The notes beneath the pieces are model-generated. The model was not told the DNA's origin. It did no database searches and saw nothing but the letters and a program-made list of their open reading frames with translations. Of a stretch of 64,000 nt of DNA, positions 7,751 to 16,605 are shown piece after piece. Every line of letters begins with the position of its first letter. Within the stretch, counting starts at the first letter, position 1. Origin of the DNA: Thermasporomyces composti (GTDB lineage: Bacteria; Actinomycetota; Actinomycetes; Propionibacteriales; Actinopolymorphaceae). The position numbers were made by a program, and so were the translations under genes. The stretch is from contig NZ_QTUC01000001.1 in NCBI RefSeq assembly GCF_003386795.1, forward strand, positions 2,666,001 to 2,730,000, given 5' to 3'.

Positions 7751-9403
7751 ATGCGGATCCTTGGCATCAACGCGATCTTCCACGATCCGGCGGCGGCTCT
7801 CGTCGTCGATGGACGGCTCGTCGCGGCGGCGGAGGAGGAGCGATTCAACCGGCGCAAGCACGGCAAGCGGCCCGTGCCGTTCTCCGCCTGGGAGCTTCCG
7901 GAGCAAGCGGCTCGCTGGTGCCTGGAGGCGGGGAAGCTGGAGCCGTCCGACCTCGACGCGGTGGCCTACTCCTATGACCCGTCGCTGGTGGAGCCAGGGC
8001 AACCCGGACTTGACGAGCCCTGGGAAGAGCTTCGCACCACCTACGCCCGCCGGGCGCCCCACTTCCTCGCCACCGCGCTCCCCGGTCTGGACCCGGCCAT
8101 CGTGCGGTTCGTGCCACACCACGTGGCGCACGCCGCCTCCGCCGGGCTGGCGGCACCCTTCGACGACTCGGCGGTGCTCGTGGCCGACGGACGCGGTGAG
8201 TGCGCCTCCTATCTCGCGGGCCTCTACCAGGGCACCGAGCTGACGACGCTCGCCACGCAGCGACTCCCGCACTCGCTGGGCCTGATGTACGAGGAGGTGA
8301 CGCAGCACCTGGGGTTCACGCGGTCCAGCGACGAGTACAAGGTCATGGCGCTCGCCTCCTACGGCAAGCCGCGCTTCCTCGACCTGATGCGCGAGGCGGT
8401 CCAGACGACCGGCGAGGGAGGCTTCATCGTCGAGCCCATCGACTGGGGTCAGCTGGCCGAGCCTCGACCCCCGGGCGGCGAGCTGCGCGCCGAGCACGCC
8501 GAGCTGGCGGCGAGCGTGCAGGCCCGCCTGGAGGAGGTGCTGCTGGAGCTGGTCGGCTGGCTCCACGAGCGAACCGGCGCCACGGCGCTGACCATGGCGG
8601 GTGGCGTCGCCCTCAACTGTGTGGCCAACACGCGCATCCTGGCCGAGGGCCCGTTCGAACGAATGTGGGTGCAGCCTGCGGCCGGCGACGCGGGCACCGC
8701 GCTCGGCGCGGCGCTGCACGTGGCCGCGATCGAGGGGGAGCGGCCCGAGCCCATGCGGACCGCCGCGTTGGGTCGGAGCTGGAGCGACGAGGAGCTCGCC
8801 GCCTGGCTGGACGCCGCCGCCGTTGCCTACGAGCGGCCTCCGGACGTCGCGGTGGCGGTCGCGGACGCGTTGGCCGCCAACCTGACCGTGGCGTGGTTCC
8901 AAGGTCGGAGCGAGTACGGGCCTCGGGCGCTCGGCCACCGGTCGCTGCTCGCGCACCCGGGTCGAGCCGAGAACCTCGACCGGCTCAACGCTGTCAAAGG
9001 TCGCGAACGGTTCCGGCCGATCGCGCCCATGGTGCTGGAGGAGCGCGCGGGGGAGCTGTTCGAGCGCGGGCCGATCCCGAGCCCGTACATGCTGTTCGTC
9101 CACGACGTCCGCCGGGAGTGGCGGGAGCGCATCCCCGCGGTCACGCACGTCGACGGGACGGCCCGCATCCAGACCGTCGACCGGGTGAGCGAGCCACTCC
9201 TGGCCCGGATGCTGGACCGCTTCGCCGAGCGGACCGGCCTTCCCGTCGTGGTCAACACCAGCCTCAACACGGCGGGACGGCCCATGGTGGACGATCCCCG
9301 GGACGCGCTGGAGTGCTTCGGCTCCGCGCCGGTCGACCTCCTGGCGATCGGGCCGTACCTGGTCCGCAGGTCCGGCGTCGCGGCGTCGGGGAGGGCGGCA
9401 TGA
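7751..9403 (+). CDS. NodU/CmcH-family O-carbamoyltransferase
   Basis: A 550-residue enzyme that moves a carbamoyl group from carbamoyl phosphate, via carbamoyl-AMP, to a hydroxyl of a sugar or natural product. Visible blocks are LGINAIFHDPAAALVVDG at the N-terminus, the His cluster PHHVAHAAS, YKVMALASYGKP, MAGGVALNCVAN, and in the YrdC-like C-terminal part GRSEYGPRALGHRSLL, KGRERFRPIAP and NTSLNTAGRPMVDDP. Full family length. The ATG at 7751 begins the conserved N-terminus 62 bases after the epimerase gene. Its place among glycosyltransferases points to carbamoylation of a surface glycan rather than an antibiotic. Confidence 0.94.
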   Translation: MRILGINAIFHDPAAALVVDGRLVAAAEEERFNRRKHGKRPVPFSAWELPEQAARWCLEAGKLEPSDLDAVAYSYDPSLVEPGQPGLDEPWEELRTTYARRAPHFLATALPGLDPAIVRFVPHHVAHAASAGLAAPFDDSAVLVADGRGECASYLAGLYQGTELTTLATQRLPHSLGLMYEEVTQHLGFTRSSDEYKVMALASYGKPRFLDLMREAVQTTGEGGFIVEPIDWGQLAEPRPPGGELRAEHAELAASVQARLEEVLLELVGWLHERTGATALTMAGGVALNCVANTRILAEGPFERMWVQPAAGDAGTALGAALHVAAIEGERPEPMRTAALGRSWSDEELAAWLDAAAVAYERPPDVAVAVADALAANLTVAWFQGRSEYGPRALGHRSLLAHPGRAENLDRLNAVKGRERFRPIAPMVLEERAGELFERGPIPSPYMLFVHDVRREWRERIPAVTHVDGTARIQTVDRVSEPLLARMLDRFAERTGLPVVVNTSLNTAGRPMVDDPRDALECFGSAPVDLLAIGPYLVRRSGVAASGRAA

Positions 9404-10515
9404 GACCCCCGGCGTCGTGGTCGCGCCCGGATCCGCGGGCCGCCTGGGGCTCCAGTCCGGTGACCAGCGAACCGAGACCCGCGGATGGCGCGAACCGTTC
9501 GTCCAGGCGGGCCTCCTATTCGGTGGTCGTGCCCACGGTCGGCCGCACCAGCCTGGTCCGCTGCCTGGTCGCCCTCGATACGTCGCGCGGTCCCGCGCCG
9601 GAGGCGGTGTTCGTGGTCGACGACCGGCGATACCCCGATCCGCCACTCGTGTTGCCGCCGACGTCGGTCCCGGTCAAGGTCTTGCTCTCCGGTGGGCGGG
9701 GTCCGGCGGCGGCGCGCAACGTCGGGTGGCGGGCAGCCGCCTCGACGTGGGTGGCGTTCCTCGACGACGACGTCGTGCCGGGGCCGACGTGGCTGGAGCA
9801 GCTCAACGACGACGTGCGCGACCTGCCGGACCACGTCGCGGGGAGCCAGGGACGGGTGCGGGTTCCGCTGCCGCCGGAGCGGCGTCCCACCGACGCCGAG
9901 CGTGGAACCGCCGCTCTGGCGCACGCTCGCTGGATCACCGCCGACATGGCGTACCGGACGGATGTCCTCGCCGAGGTGGGCGGGTTCGACGAGCGGTTCC
10001 GGCGCGCCTATCGCGAGGACTCCGACCTGGCGCTGCGCGTCTGCGGCGCGGGCTACGAGCTGGTCGCGGGTGACCGCGAGGTCCTCCATCCCGTCCGGCC
10101 GTCGGGGTTCTTCGCCAGCGTGCGCGCCCAGGCCGGCAACGCCGACGACGCGCTGATGCGGCGGCGGCACGGACGGACGTGGCGCCGCCGGGCCGGCGCG
10201 TCCCCCGGACGCCTGCGCCTGCACGCGGTGACGACGGCCGCCGGCGCCACCGCGCTCGGTCTGGCGGCGCGGCGCCGGCGGATCGCCGCGCTCGTCGCCG
10301 GAGCGGTGTGGGCGGGCCTGACGGGCGAGTTCGCGGCGCGACGCATCGTGGCAGGTCCACGCACCCCGACCGAGGTCGCCCGGATGGCGGTCACGAGTGT
10401 GCTCATCCCGCCCGTCGCGTGCGCGTACCGGGTGCTGGGGGCGATCCGACACGCTCGGGTGCGGCCGTACTCGCCGACGCGCGACCACCGAGGTCCTCGG
10501 GGGTGGACGAGGTGA
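9400..10515 (+). CDS. Glycosyltransferase family 2
   Basis: A 371-residue GT-A transferase whose ATG overlaps the carbamoyltransferase stop (ATGA). After ~35 polar residues come SVVVPTVGRTSLVRCL, the nucleotide-binding start, then GPAAARNVGWRAA and the FLDDDVVPGP Asp motif that binds metal and sugar nucleotide, and GGFDERFRRAYREDSDLALR with the ED pair of the catalytic base region. The last ~100 residues are basic, with two weak hydrophobic segments that may hold it at the membrane. Donor and acceptor unknown. Confidence 0.92.
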   Translation: MRPPASWSRPDPRAAWGSSPVTSEPRPADGANRSSRRASYSVVVPTVGRTSLVRCLVALDTSRGPAPEAVFVVDDRRYPDPPLVLPPTSVPVKVLLSGGRGPAAARNVGWRAAASTWVAFLDDDVVPGPTWLEQLNDDVRDLPDHVAGSQGRVRVPLPPERRPTDAERGTAALAHARWITADMAYRTDVLAEVGGFDERFRRAYREDSDLALRVCGAGYELVAGDREVLHPVRPSGFFASVRAQAGNADDALMRRRHGRTWRRRAGASPGRLRLHAVTTAAGATALGLAARRRRIAALVAGAVWAGLTGEFAARRIVAGPRTPTEVARMAVTSVLIPPVACAYRVLGAIRHARVRPYSPTRDHRGPRGWTR

Positions 10516-11528
10516 CCGGTCGGATCCTCGTCGCGCGCCTGGACAACATCGGGGACGTCCTGCTGGCAGGCCCCGCGGTCCGGGCGGTGGCCGCGCACGC
10601 CGACTCGGTGGTCTTCTTGGCCGGCCCGCGCGGTCGGGACGCCGCGGACTTGCTGCCCGGCGTCAGCCAGGTGCTGGAGTGGTGCGCGCCGTGGATCGAC
10701 CCGGAGCCGCAGCCGGTCACCGAGACCGAGGTCGCTCTCCTGCACAAGCAGGTGCGTGCCGCCGCTCCGGACGCGGCGCTCATCCTCACCTCGTTCCACC
10801 AGTCGCCGCTGCCGTTGGCGCTGCTGCTCCGACTGGCGGGCGTGGACTGGATCGGCGCCATCAGCGAGGACTACCCGGGATCGCTGCTCGACCTGCGGCA
10901 CCGGGTCGACGGCGATCCGCCGGAGGCGGAGCGCGCGCTCTCCCTGGCGCGAGCGGCCGGTTTCGACCTGCCGGACGGCGACGACGGCAGGCTCGCTGTT
11001 CGACGACCTCTCCCGGACGTGTCCGACCTCGTCGGCCGAGAACCGTACGTCGTCGTCCATCCCGGCGTCTCCGCGCCGGCCCGAGCATGGCTGCCCGACC
11101 GCTACGCGGCGACGGTGCGTCGCCTGCACGAGGTGGGCTACCGCGTCGTGGTGACCGGGTCGGCGAGCGAGCGGGAGCTGGCGGCCACCGTCGCCGGTGA
11201 CGTGGGTCTCGACCTCGCGGGGATGACCAACCTGCCCACGTTGGCGGCCGTCCTCGAGGGCGCGCGGGTGGTCGTGGCGCCCAACACCGGCCCAGCCCAC
11301 TTGGCGGCGGCGGTGGGAACGCCGGTGGTGTCGCTGTTCGCGCCGGTCGTGCCGGCGGCCCGCTGGGCGCCCTATGGGGTGCCGAGCGTCGTTCTCGGCG
11401 ACCAGGCCGCGCCCTGTCGCGACACCCGTGCCCGGACGTGCCCGGTCGCGGGACATCCCTGCCTCGCCGGCGTGACGGTCGAGGAGGTCGTGCACGCGGT
11501 GCGGCACCTGGCGGAGGTGTCGCGATGA
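10512..11528 (+). CDS. Glycosyltransferase family 9 (heptosyltransferase-like)
   Basis: A 338-residue GT-B protein. It opens with RILVARLDNIGDVLLAGPAVRA, the GT9 N-terminal signature, and ends with VVVAPNTGPAHLAAAVGTPV, the donor-binding loop shared with WaaC/WaaF ADP-heptose transferases. GTG at 10512 overlaps the previous stop (GTGA); a second GTG at 10503 is possible. Together with gmhA and hldE downstream this suggests transfer of a nucleotide-activated heptose, but sugar specificity cannot be read directly. Confidence 0.92.
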   Translation: MTGRILVARLDNIGDVLLAGPAVRAVAAHADSVVFLAGPRGRDAADLLPGVSQVLEWCAPWIDPEPQPVTETEVALLHKQVRAAAPDAALILTSFHQSPLPLALLLRLAGVDWIGAISEDYPGSLLDLRHRVDGDPPEAERALSLARAAGFDLPDGDDGRLAVRRPLPDVSDLVGREPYVVVHPGVSAPARAWLPDRYAATVRRLHEVGYRVVVTGSASERELAATVAGDVGLDLAGMTNLPTLAAVLEGARVVVAPNTGPAHLAAAVGTPVVSLFAPVVPAARWAPYGVPSVVLGDQAAPCRDTRARTCPVAGHPCLAGVTVEEVVHAVRHLAEVSR

Positions 11529-12490
11529 GGATCCTGCACTGGCACGTCCACGGCGCGTGGAGCACGGCGTTCGTCCACGGGCCCCACACCTACCTGGTGC
11601 CGGTGACTCGGGACCGAGGGCCGGACGGGCGAGGCCGAGCGCGGACCTACCGCTGGCCCGCCAACGCGGTCGAGGTGACTCCGCGGGAGCTGCGTCAAGC
11701 GGATGTTGACGTCGTGGTGCTGCAGCGGACGAGCGAGCTGCGGCTCGCGGAGCGGTGGCTCGGCCGTCGTCCCGGCCGAGATGTTCCCGCCGTCTACGTC
11801 GAGCACAACACCCCACGCGAGCGGGTGCCCGACGGCCGCCACCCGTTGGCGGAGCAGTCGGCGATCCCGATCGTCCACGTCACGCACTTCAACCAGCTGT
11901 TCTGGGACTGCGGTCGCGCTCCGACGACCGTCGTCGAGCACGGCATCGTGGACCCCGGCTACCGGTACGAGGGTGACCGGCCTCGCGCCGGTGTGGTCAT
12001 CAACGAGCCGATACGACGCTGGCGGGTCACCGGCACCGACCTGCTCGCGACCTTCAGCCGCACCAGCCCGCTCGACGTGTTCGGCATGGGGGTGCGCGAC
12101 CTGCCCACCCACGTGGGGGTCGACGACGGTCGCGTCGCCACCTTCGAGGACCTGCCGCAGCGCCGCATGCACGAGGAGCTGGCCCGCCGTCGGGTCTACC
12201 TGCACCCATTCCGGTGGACGTCGCTCGGCCTGGCCTTGGTGGAAGCCATGCACCTCGGCATGCCGGTCGTCAGCTTGGCCACCACGGAGGCGGTGGACGC
12301 CGTTCCGTCCGACGCGGGCGTGGTGTCGAACCGACCAGAGGTGCTGACTGACGCGCTGCGCGGCTTCCTCGCCGATCCGGAACGTGCCCGGGAGGCCGGC
12401 GCCGCCGCCCGGGCCGCGGCGACGAAGCGGTACTCCCTGGACCGGTTCCTCGCGGCGTGGGACCGGGTCTTCGAGGAGGTGACTCGATGA
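11525..12490 (+). CDS. Glycosyltransferase family 4-like
   Basis: A 321-residue protein starting MRILHWHVHGAWSTAF, with an ATGA overlap to the GT9 gene. The N-terminal half is short for GT4. The C-terminal half has YVEHNTPRERVPD, HEELARRRVYLHPFRWTSLGL and ALVEAMHLGMPVV, the E-x7-E-like region of GT4 enzymes. The product is probably a retaining GT-B sugar transferase of the same glycan. Substrates unknown. Confidence 0.85.
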   Translation: MRILHWHVHGAWSTAFVHGPHTYLVPVTRDRGPDGRGRARTYRWPANAVEVTPRELRQADVDVVVLQRTSELRLAERWLGRRPGRDVPAVYVEHNTPRERVPDGRHPLAEQSAIPIVHVTHFNQLFWDCGRAPTTVVEHGIVDPGYRYEGDRPRAGVVINEPIRRWRVTGTDLLATFSRTSPLDVFGMGVRDLPTHVGVDDGRVATFEDLPQRRMHEELARRRVYLHPFRWTSLGLALVEAMHLGMPVVSLATTEAVDAVPSDAGVVSNRPEVLTDALRGFLADPERAREAGAAARAAATKRYSLDRFLAAWDRVFEEVTR

Positions 12491-12533
12491 GCGCACGTCT
12501 GAGGTGACCCGCCGACGAGGAAGGAGGTGACCG

Positions 12534-13757
12534 ATGAGGATCGGCATGGTCTCCGAGCACGCCAGTCCGCTGGCACCGCTGGGTGGTGCCGACGCCGGAG
12601 GTCAGAACGTCCACGTGGCGGAGCTGTCCCGGGCGCTGGTGCGGCTCGGTCACGAGGTCGTCGTCTACACCCGCCGGGACGCGCGTGCGCTGCCGCCGCG
12701 GGTGCCCACGGCCGACGGGGTCGTCGTCGAGCATGTGCCGGCTGGACCGCCGACCGCGATCAGCAAGGACGACTTGCTGCCGTACATGGGCGAGTTCGGC
12801 TCCTACCTGGCCCGGCGGTGGTCGGTCTGGCGGCCGGACGTCGTCCACGCCCACTTCTGGCTCAGCGGCCTGGCCACCCGCTACGCCGCGGCAGCCGTGG
12901 GTGTTCCATGGGCGCAGACCTTCCACGCGTTGGGCAGCGTCAAGCGGCGCCACCAGGGCGCGAAGGACCCGAGCCCGCCGAGCCGACTGCGGCTCGAGGC
13001 GGAGCTCGTGCGTGCCGCCGACCTCGTGGTCGCCACCTGTGCGGAGGAGGTGGCGGAGCTGCGGGCGATGGGCATGCCCGAGGGCCGCGCCGTGGTCGTG
13101 CCCTGCGGCGTGGACCTCACCACCTTCACCCCCGACGGGCCGGTCGCGCCGCGTTCCGCGCGTCCCCGAATCCTGAGCATCGGGCGGCTCGTCGAGCGCA
13201 AGGGTGTCGACACGGTGATCCGCGCCCTCGCCGCCGTCCCGGCCGCCGAGCTGGTCGTCGCCGGCGGACCGGCTCCGTCGAGGCTCGAGGCCGACCCGGA
13301 GGTGCGACGGCTGCGCACGGTCGCCGCCGAGTGTGGGGTCGCCGACCGGGTGCGCTTCATCGGTCGGGTCGCCCGGGACGCCGTTCCCGCCCTCTATCGG
13401 TCGGCGGACGTCGTCGTCAGCGTGCCGTGGTACGAGCCGTTCGGCATGGTGCCGCTGGAGGCGATGGCCTGCGGAGTTCCTCCCGTCGTCACCGCGGTCG
13501 GCGGCCACCTCGACACCGTGGTCGAGCAGGTGACCGGGCGGTTCGTCCCACCTCGAGACAGCGAGCGGCTCGGCCGGGTGCTGGCGGAGCTCCTCGACGA
13601 CGGCGCGTTGCGCGCCAAGCTCGGCGCGGCGGGAGCGGACCGCGCTCGTGCGGCGTACGGCTGGGACAGCGTGGCGGCGCAGACGCAGGCGCACTACGCG
13701 CGGCTGTGTGCGGTCGACCCGACGTCCAGCGCGACAGCGGCGGGAGGTGAGCCGTGA
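12534..13757 (+). CDS. Glycosyltransferase family 4 (MshA/sucrose-phosphate-synthase-like)
   Basis: A 407-residue GT-B enzyme preceded by a strong AAGGAGGT site. It opens with MRIGMVSEHASPLAPLGGAD and GGQNVHVAELSRALVRLGHEV, the pattern of MshA and sucrose-phosphate synthase relatives. The C-terminal half holds SIGRLVERKGVDTVIRAL and EPFGMVPLEAMACGVPPVVTA with E-x7-E. The next gene, gmhA, starts inside its stop codon. It is likely a core transferase of the glycan; mycothiol synthesis is less likely given the neighbours. Confidence 0.92.
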   Translation: MRIGMVSEHASPLAPLGGADAGGQNVHVAELSRALVRLGHEVVVYTRRDARALPPRVPTADGVVVEHVPAGPPTAISKDDLLPYMGEFGSYLARRWSVWRPDVVHAHFWLSGLATRYAAAAVGVPWAQTFHALGSVKRRHQGAKDPSPPSRLRLEAELVRAADLVVATCAEEVAELRAMGMPEGRAVVVPCGVDLTTFTPDGPVAPRSARPRILSIGRLVERKGVDTVIRALAAVPAAELVVAGGPAPSRLEADPEVRRLRTVAAECGVADRVRFIGRVARDAVPALYRSADVVVSVPWYEPFGMVPLEAMACGVPPVVTAVGGHLDTVVEQVTGRFVPPRDSERLGRVLAELLDDGALRAKLGAAGADRARAAYGWDSVAAQTQAHYARLCAVDPTSSATAAGGEP

Positions 13758-14350
13758 TCGAGGAGCACTTCGCCGCCCTGCGCCGCACGGTCGGCAGGAT
13801 GGAGACCGACCGGGCGGTCATGGCGACGCTGCGGCGCTGGGGATCGCACCTGGCCGGCGTCCTGCAGACCGGTGGCCGACTTCTCGCTTGCGGCAATGGC
13901 GGCAGCGCGGCCGAAGCGCAGCACCTGACCAGCGAAGTGACCGGCCGGTTCCGGAGGGACCGACCGCCCTACGCGGCGCTCGCGTTGCATGCCGACACCT
14001 CGGCTATCACGGCGATCCTCAACGACTACGGACCCGACGAGGTCTTCGCCCGTCAGGTGCGGGCGCATGGTCGCCCGGGCGACGTGCTGGTGGCCCTGTC
14101 GACGAGCGGGCGCAGCGCGAACGTCCTCGCCGCCGCGGCGAACGCGCACGCGATGGGTCTGACGACCTGGGCGCTCACCGGCCCTCAGCCGAACCAGCTC
14201 GCGTCGATCTGCGACGACGGGATCTGCGTCCCGGCGGACGAGGTCGCGACCGTGCAGGAGGTCCACCTGCTGCTCATCCACGCCTTGTGCGAGGTCCTCG
14301 ACGAGGCGTTGCGGGCGAGGCGGCCGTTGGGCGAGGAGGAACCGGCATGA
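13754..14350 (+). CDS. gmhA: Phosphoheptose isomerase (SIS domain)
   Basis: A 198-residue SIS-domain enzyme matching GmhA, which converts sedoheptulose 7-phosphate to D-glycero-D-manno-heptose 7-phosphate. Visible blocks are LLACGNGGSAAEAQHLTSE (phosphate loop and catalytic Glu region), ILNDYGPDEVFARQV, ALSTSGRSANVLAAA (SIS Ser/Thr loop) and EVATVQEVHLLLIHALCE with the C-terminal catalytic His. Length is normal for the family. GTG at 13754 overlaps the GT4 stop, and its own stop overlaps hldE, so coupling is tight. DiaA-type non-enzymatic relatives exist, but the context favours the isomerase. Confidence 0.92.
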   Translation: MIEEHFAALRRTVGRMETDRAVMATLRRWGSHLAGVLQTGGRLLACGNGGSAAEAQHLTSEVTGRFRRDRPPYAALALHADTSAITAILNDYGPDEVFARQVRAHGRPGDVLVALSTSGRSANVLAAAANAHAMGLTTWALTGPQPNQLASICDDGICVPADEVATVQEVHLLLIHALCEVLDEALRARRPLGEEEPA

Positions 14351-15816
14351 GCGGAGAGCTCGTCATCGTCGGCGACACACTCCTCGACGTCGACATCGAG
14401 GGCACCACCGAGCGGCTGTGTCCGGACACACCCGCGCCCGTGGTCGATGTCGAGTGCGAGCGGTCGCGCCCAGGCGGGGCGGGGCTGGCCGCGCTGCTCG
14501 CCGCCCGGTCCGGCCACCGCGTGGTGCTGGTCAGTGCGTTCGGCGACGACCCGGCCGCCCAGCAGCTGCACGCCATGCTGGGCGGCGAGGTGGAGGTCGT
14601 CGGCCTGCCGCTGCGCGGCCGGACCGTGCGCAAGACCCGGGTGCGGGCCGCCGGGCAGGTGCTCGTGCGCCTCGACGACGGAGACGGGCAGGCAGCCCAC
14701 GAGATCCCGAGCGAGCGGGCGCTGACCGTCCTGCGCCACGCCGGCGCGGTGCTCGTGGCCGACTACGGGCGAGGCGTCGCGGGGGTCTCGGCGCTTCGCC
14801 GGGAGCTGGCCCGAGTCGCGTCCCGCGTCCCTGTCGTGTGGGACCCGCACCCGCGCGGCTCGACTCCCGTCGCCGGCCTGTGCCTGGCCACACCGAACCA
14901 GGACGAGGCCGAGACCTTCGCGGCCGCCCTCGTGGCGGAGTCGAACGGCTTCGGCGTGACGGTCACGCCGAACGGTGACGCGCTCAACGGTCGGCGGGCC
15001 ACGGACGGCCAGGCCACCATCGGCAGCGTCGACGCGTTCCGTGCCGCGGCGGCGCTGCGTCAGACGTGGGGCACGCAGGCTGTCGTCGTCACACTCGGGG
15101 CGCGCGGGGCCGCGTTCGTCGGAGCGGCGGACACCGCGGTCGACGGCGTGAGCCGGATCCCGTCGCCCGACGACATTGTCGTGCCACCAGGCGCCGACAC
15201 CTGCGGCGCGGGGGACAGCTTCGCGGTCGCCGCGGCTGGGGCGCTGCTCGCCGGCGCGTCGCCCCGGGACGCCGCGCGGGCCGCGGTACGGGAGGCGACG
15301 GCGTTCGTCGCGGCCGGCGGGGCGAGCGCGGTGACCGTGGCGCCGGAACCACGCCGTCCGGCCGTCGTGACGGACGCGTTCGACCTGGCTGACGTGGTGC
15401 GCCGGCGAGGCGGGCGGGTGGTCGCCGCCGGCGGCTGCTTCGACCTGCTCCACCCGGGGCACGTGAGCTTGCTGCGCCGGGCGCGGGAGCTCGGTGACGT
15501 CCTCATCGTCTGCGTCAACTCCGACGAGTCCGTCCGGCGGCTCAAGGGGCCAGGTCGACCCATCATGACCGCGCGCGACCGGGTGGGGATGCTGCGTGCG
15601 CTCGACTGCGTCGACGCCGCCGTCGTCTTCGACGAGACCGCGCCCCTCGACCTGCTGGAGCGACTCCGCCCCGACGTGTGGGTGAAGGGCGGCGACTACG
15701 CCGACACCGAGCTGCCCGAAGCGGAGGTCGTCCGCCGGCACGGCGGCGAGGTCGTCCTCATCCCCACGGTTGCGGGCTACTCGACCACTCGCTTGGTGAG
15801 CGGCGTTCGCGGCTGA
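14347..15816 (+). CDS. hldE: Bifunctional heptose-7-phosphate kinase / heptose-1-phosphate nucleotidyltransferase
   Basis: A 489-residue fusion like HldE/RfaE. Residues ~1-345 form a PfkB/ribokinase kinase with an early Gly-rich RPGGAG motif, DPHPRGS and the catalytic DTCGAGDSFA. Residues ~355-489 form a nucleotidyltransferase with GGCFDLLHPGHVSLL (GxFDxxHxGH), KGPGRPIMTARDRV and WVKGGDYADTELPE. It would phosphorylate heptose 7-phosphate and then activate heptose 1-phosphate. The intermediate 7-phosphatase GmhB and, for an ADP-L-heptose end product, epimerase HldD are not in the window. ATGA overlap with gmhA. Confidence 0.93.
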   Translation: MSGELVIVGDTLLDVDIEGTTERLCPDTPAPVVDVECERSRPGGAGLAALLAARSGHRVVLVSAFGDDPAAQQLHAMLGGEVEVVGLPLRGRTVRKTRVRAAGQVLVRLDDGDGQAAHEIPSERALTVLRHAGAVLVADYGRGVAGVSALRRELARVASRVPVVWDPHPRGSTPVAGLCLATPNQDEAETFAAALVAESNGFGVTVTPNGDALNGRRATDGQATIGSVDAFRAAAALRQTWGTQAVVVTLGARGAAFVGAADTAVDGVSRIPSPDDIVVPPGADTCGAGDSFAVAAAGALLAGASPRDAARAAVREATAFVAAGGASAVTVAPEPRRPAVVTDAFDLADVVRRRGGRVVAAGGCFDLLHPGHVSLLRRARELGDVLIVCVNSDESVRRLKGPGRPIMTARDRVGMLRALDCVDAAVVFDETAPLDLLERLRPDVWVKGGDYADTELPEAEVVRRHGGEVVLIPTVAGYSTTRLVSGVRG

Positions 15817-15833
15817 GTTCCCGCGCCGTGTCG

Positions 15834-15905
15834 GACACGAACACGGGGTCTGGCACGAGCACGGGGCCTGACAAGAACACGGGGCCTGACAAGAACACGG
15901 GGAAG
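15834..15905. repeat. Tandem 18-base repeat, about four copies
   Basis: Units start at 15834, 15852, 15870 and 15888 (consensus GACAAGAACACGGGGCCT; the last is partial and merges into the ribosome-binding site of the next gene). The array fills most of the 99-base spacer between hldE and the SDR gene. There are no spacers between units. Confidence 0.8.
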
Positions 15906-15915
15906 GAGCGAGCCG

Positions 15916-16605
15916 ATGAGATCACCCGGGAACGTCCTCGTCACCGGCGGCGCCTCAGGGCTGGGCGCGGCCACCGTCGAGGCGGTGGTGGCGCACGGAG
16001 GAACCGCGTTGGTCATCGACCGGGCGACCCCTCAGGGGCCCGCGAAGTTCGTCCGGGCCGACCTGGCCGACCGGGAGGCGACCGAACGCGCGGTGCGTGA
16101 GCTGGTCGACGACGTCGGGGGACGCCTCGACGGCGTGTTCACCGCGGCCGGCGTCGACTCCTGCGGCCGGCTTGACGAGGTCCCCGCCGACGACTGGGAA
16201 CGGGTGATCCAGGTCAACCTGATCGGCACCGCCACGGTCGCCCGGGCCGCCCTGCCCTACCTCGAGCGCTCTCGCGGGAGGCTCGTGACCTGCGCGTCCA
16301 CGCTCGGGCTCAAGGCGGTGAGCGACGCCACGGCGTACTGCGCTTCGAAGTTCGGGGTCGTCGGCTTCACTCGCGCGCTGGCCGCCGAGACGGCCGGCCG
16401 GATCGGCGTCACCCTGCTCGTGCCCGGTGGCATGCGCACACCGTTCTTCGACGGTCGGGACGAGCAGTACAAGCCGCCGCCGGGTGCCAGCCTCAACGAC
16501 CCCCGGGACGTGGCGGCCATGGTGCTCGTCGCGCTGACCCAGCCGCCGGGCTGTGAGGTGCGGGAGATGGTGATCTGCCCGTCGGAGGAGACCTCATGGC
16601 CCTGA
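15916..16605 (+). CDS. Short-chain dehydrogenase/reductase
   Basis: A classical SDR of 229 residues: VLVTGGASGLGAATVEAV (TGxxxGxG cofactor loop), FTAAGVDSCG (NAG-like motif region), Ser in TCASTLGLKAVSDATAYCASK and the catalytic Tyr-x3-Lys (YCASK). It is an oxidoreductase of a sugar or lipid hydroxyl/ketone, probably making a glycan building block. It is not the extended-SDR type expected for HldD. AAGGAG lies 9 bases before the ATG, at the end of the tandem repeat. It overlaps the next GT9 gene by 10 bases. Confidence 0.9.
   Translation: MRSPGNVLVTGGASGLGAATVEAVVAHGGTALVIDRATPQGPAKFVRADLADREATERAVRELVDDVGGRLDGVFTAAGVDSCGRLDEVPADDWERVIQVNLIGTATVARAALPYLERSRGRLVTCASTLGLKAVSDATAYCASKFGVVGFTRALAAETAGRIGVTLLVPGGMRTPFFDGRDEQYKPPPGASLNDPRDVAAMVLVALTQPPGCEVREMVICPSEETSWP

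Noticed and set aside
7316-10488. Very long open frames on the minus strand opposite the epimerase, carbamoyltransferase and GT2 genes
   Set aside because: They are antisense shadows caused by high GC content; no recognisable domains, and the plus-strand genes have full family motifs.
12534-13757. mshA of mycothiol synthesis
   Set aside because: Resembles MshA, but it is embedded between glycan transferases and gmhA, with no other mycothiol genes.
15834-15905. Possible CRISPR array
   Set aside because: Units are contiguous 18-base tandem repeats with no spacers and no cas genes.
15916-16605. SDR gene as the missing heptose epimerase HldD
   Set aside because: It is a classical short SDR with YCASK active site, not the extended nucleotide-sugar epimerase type.
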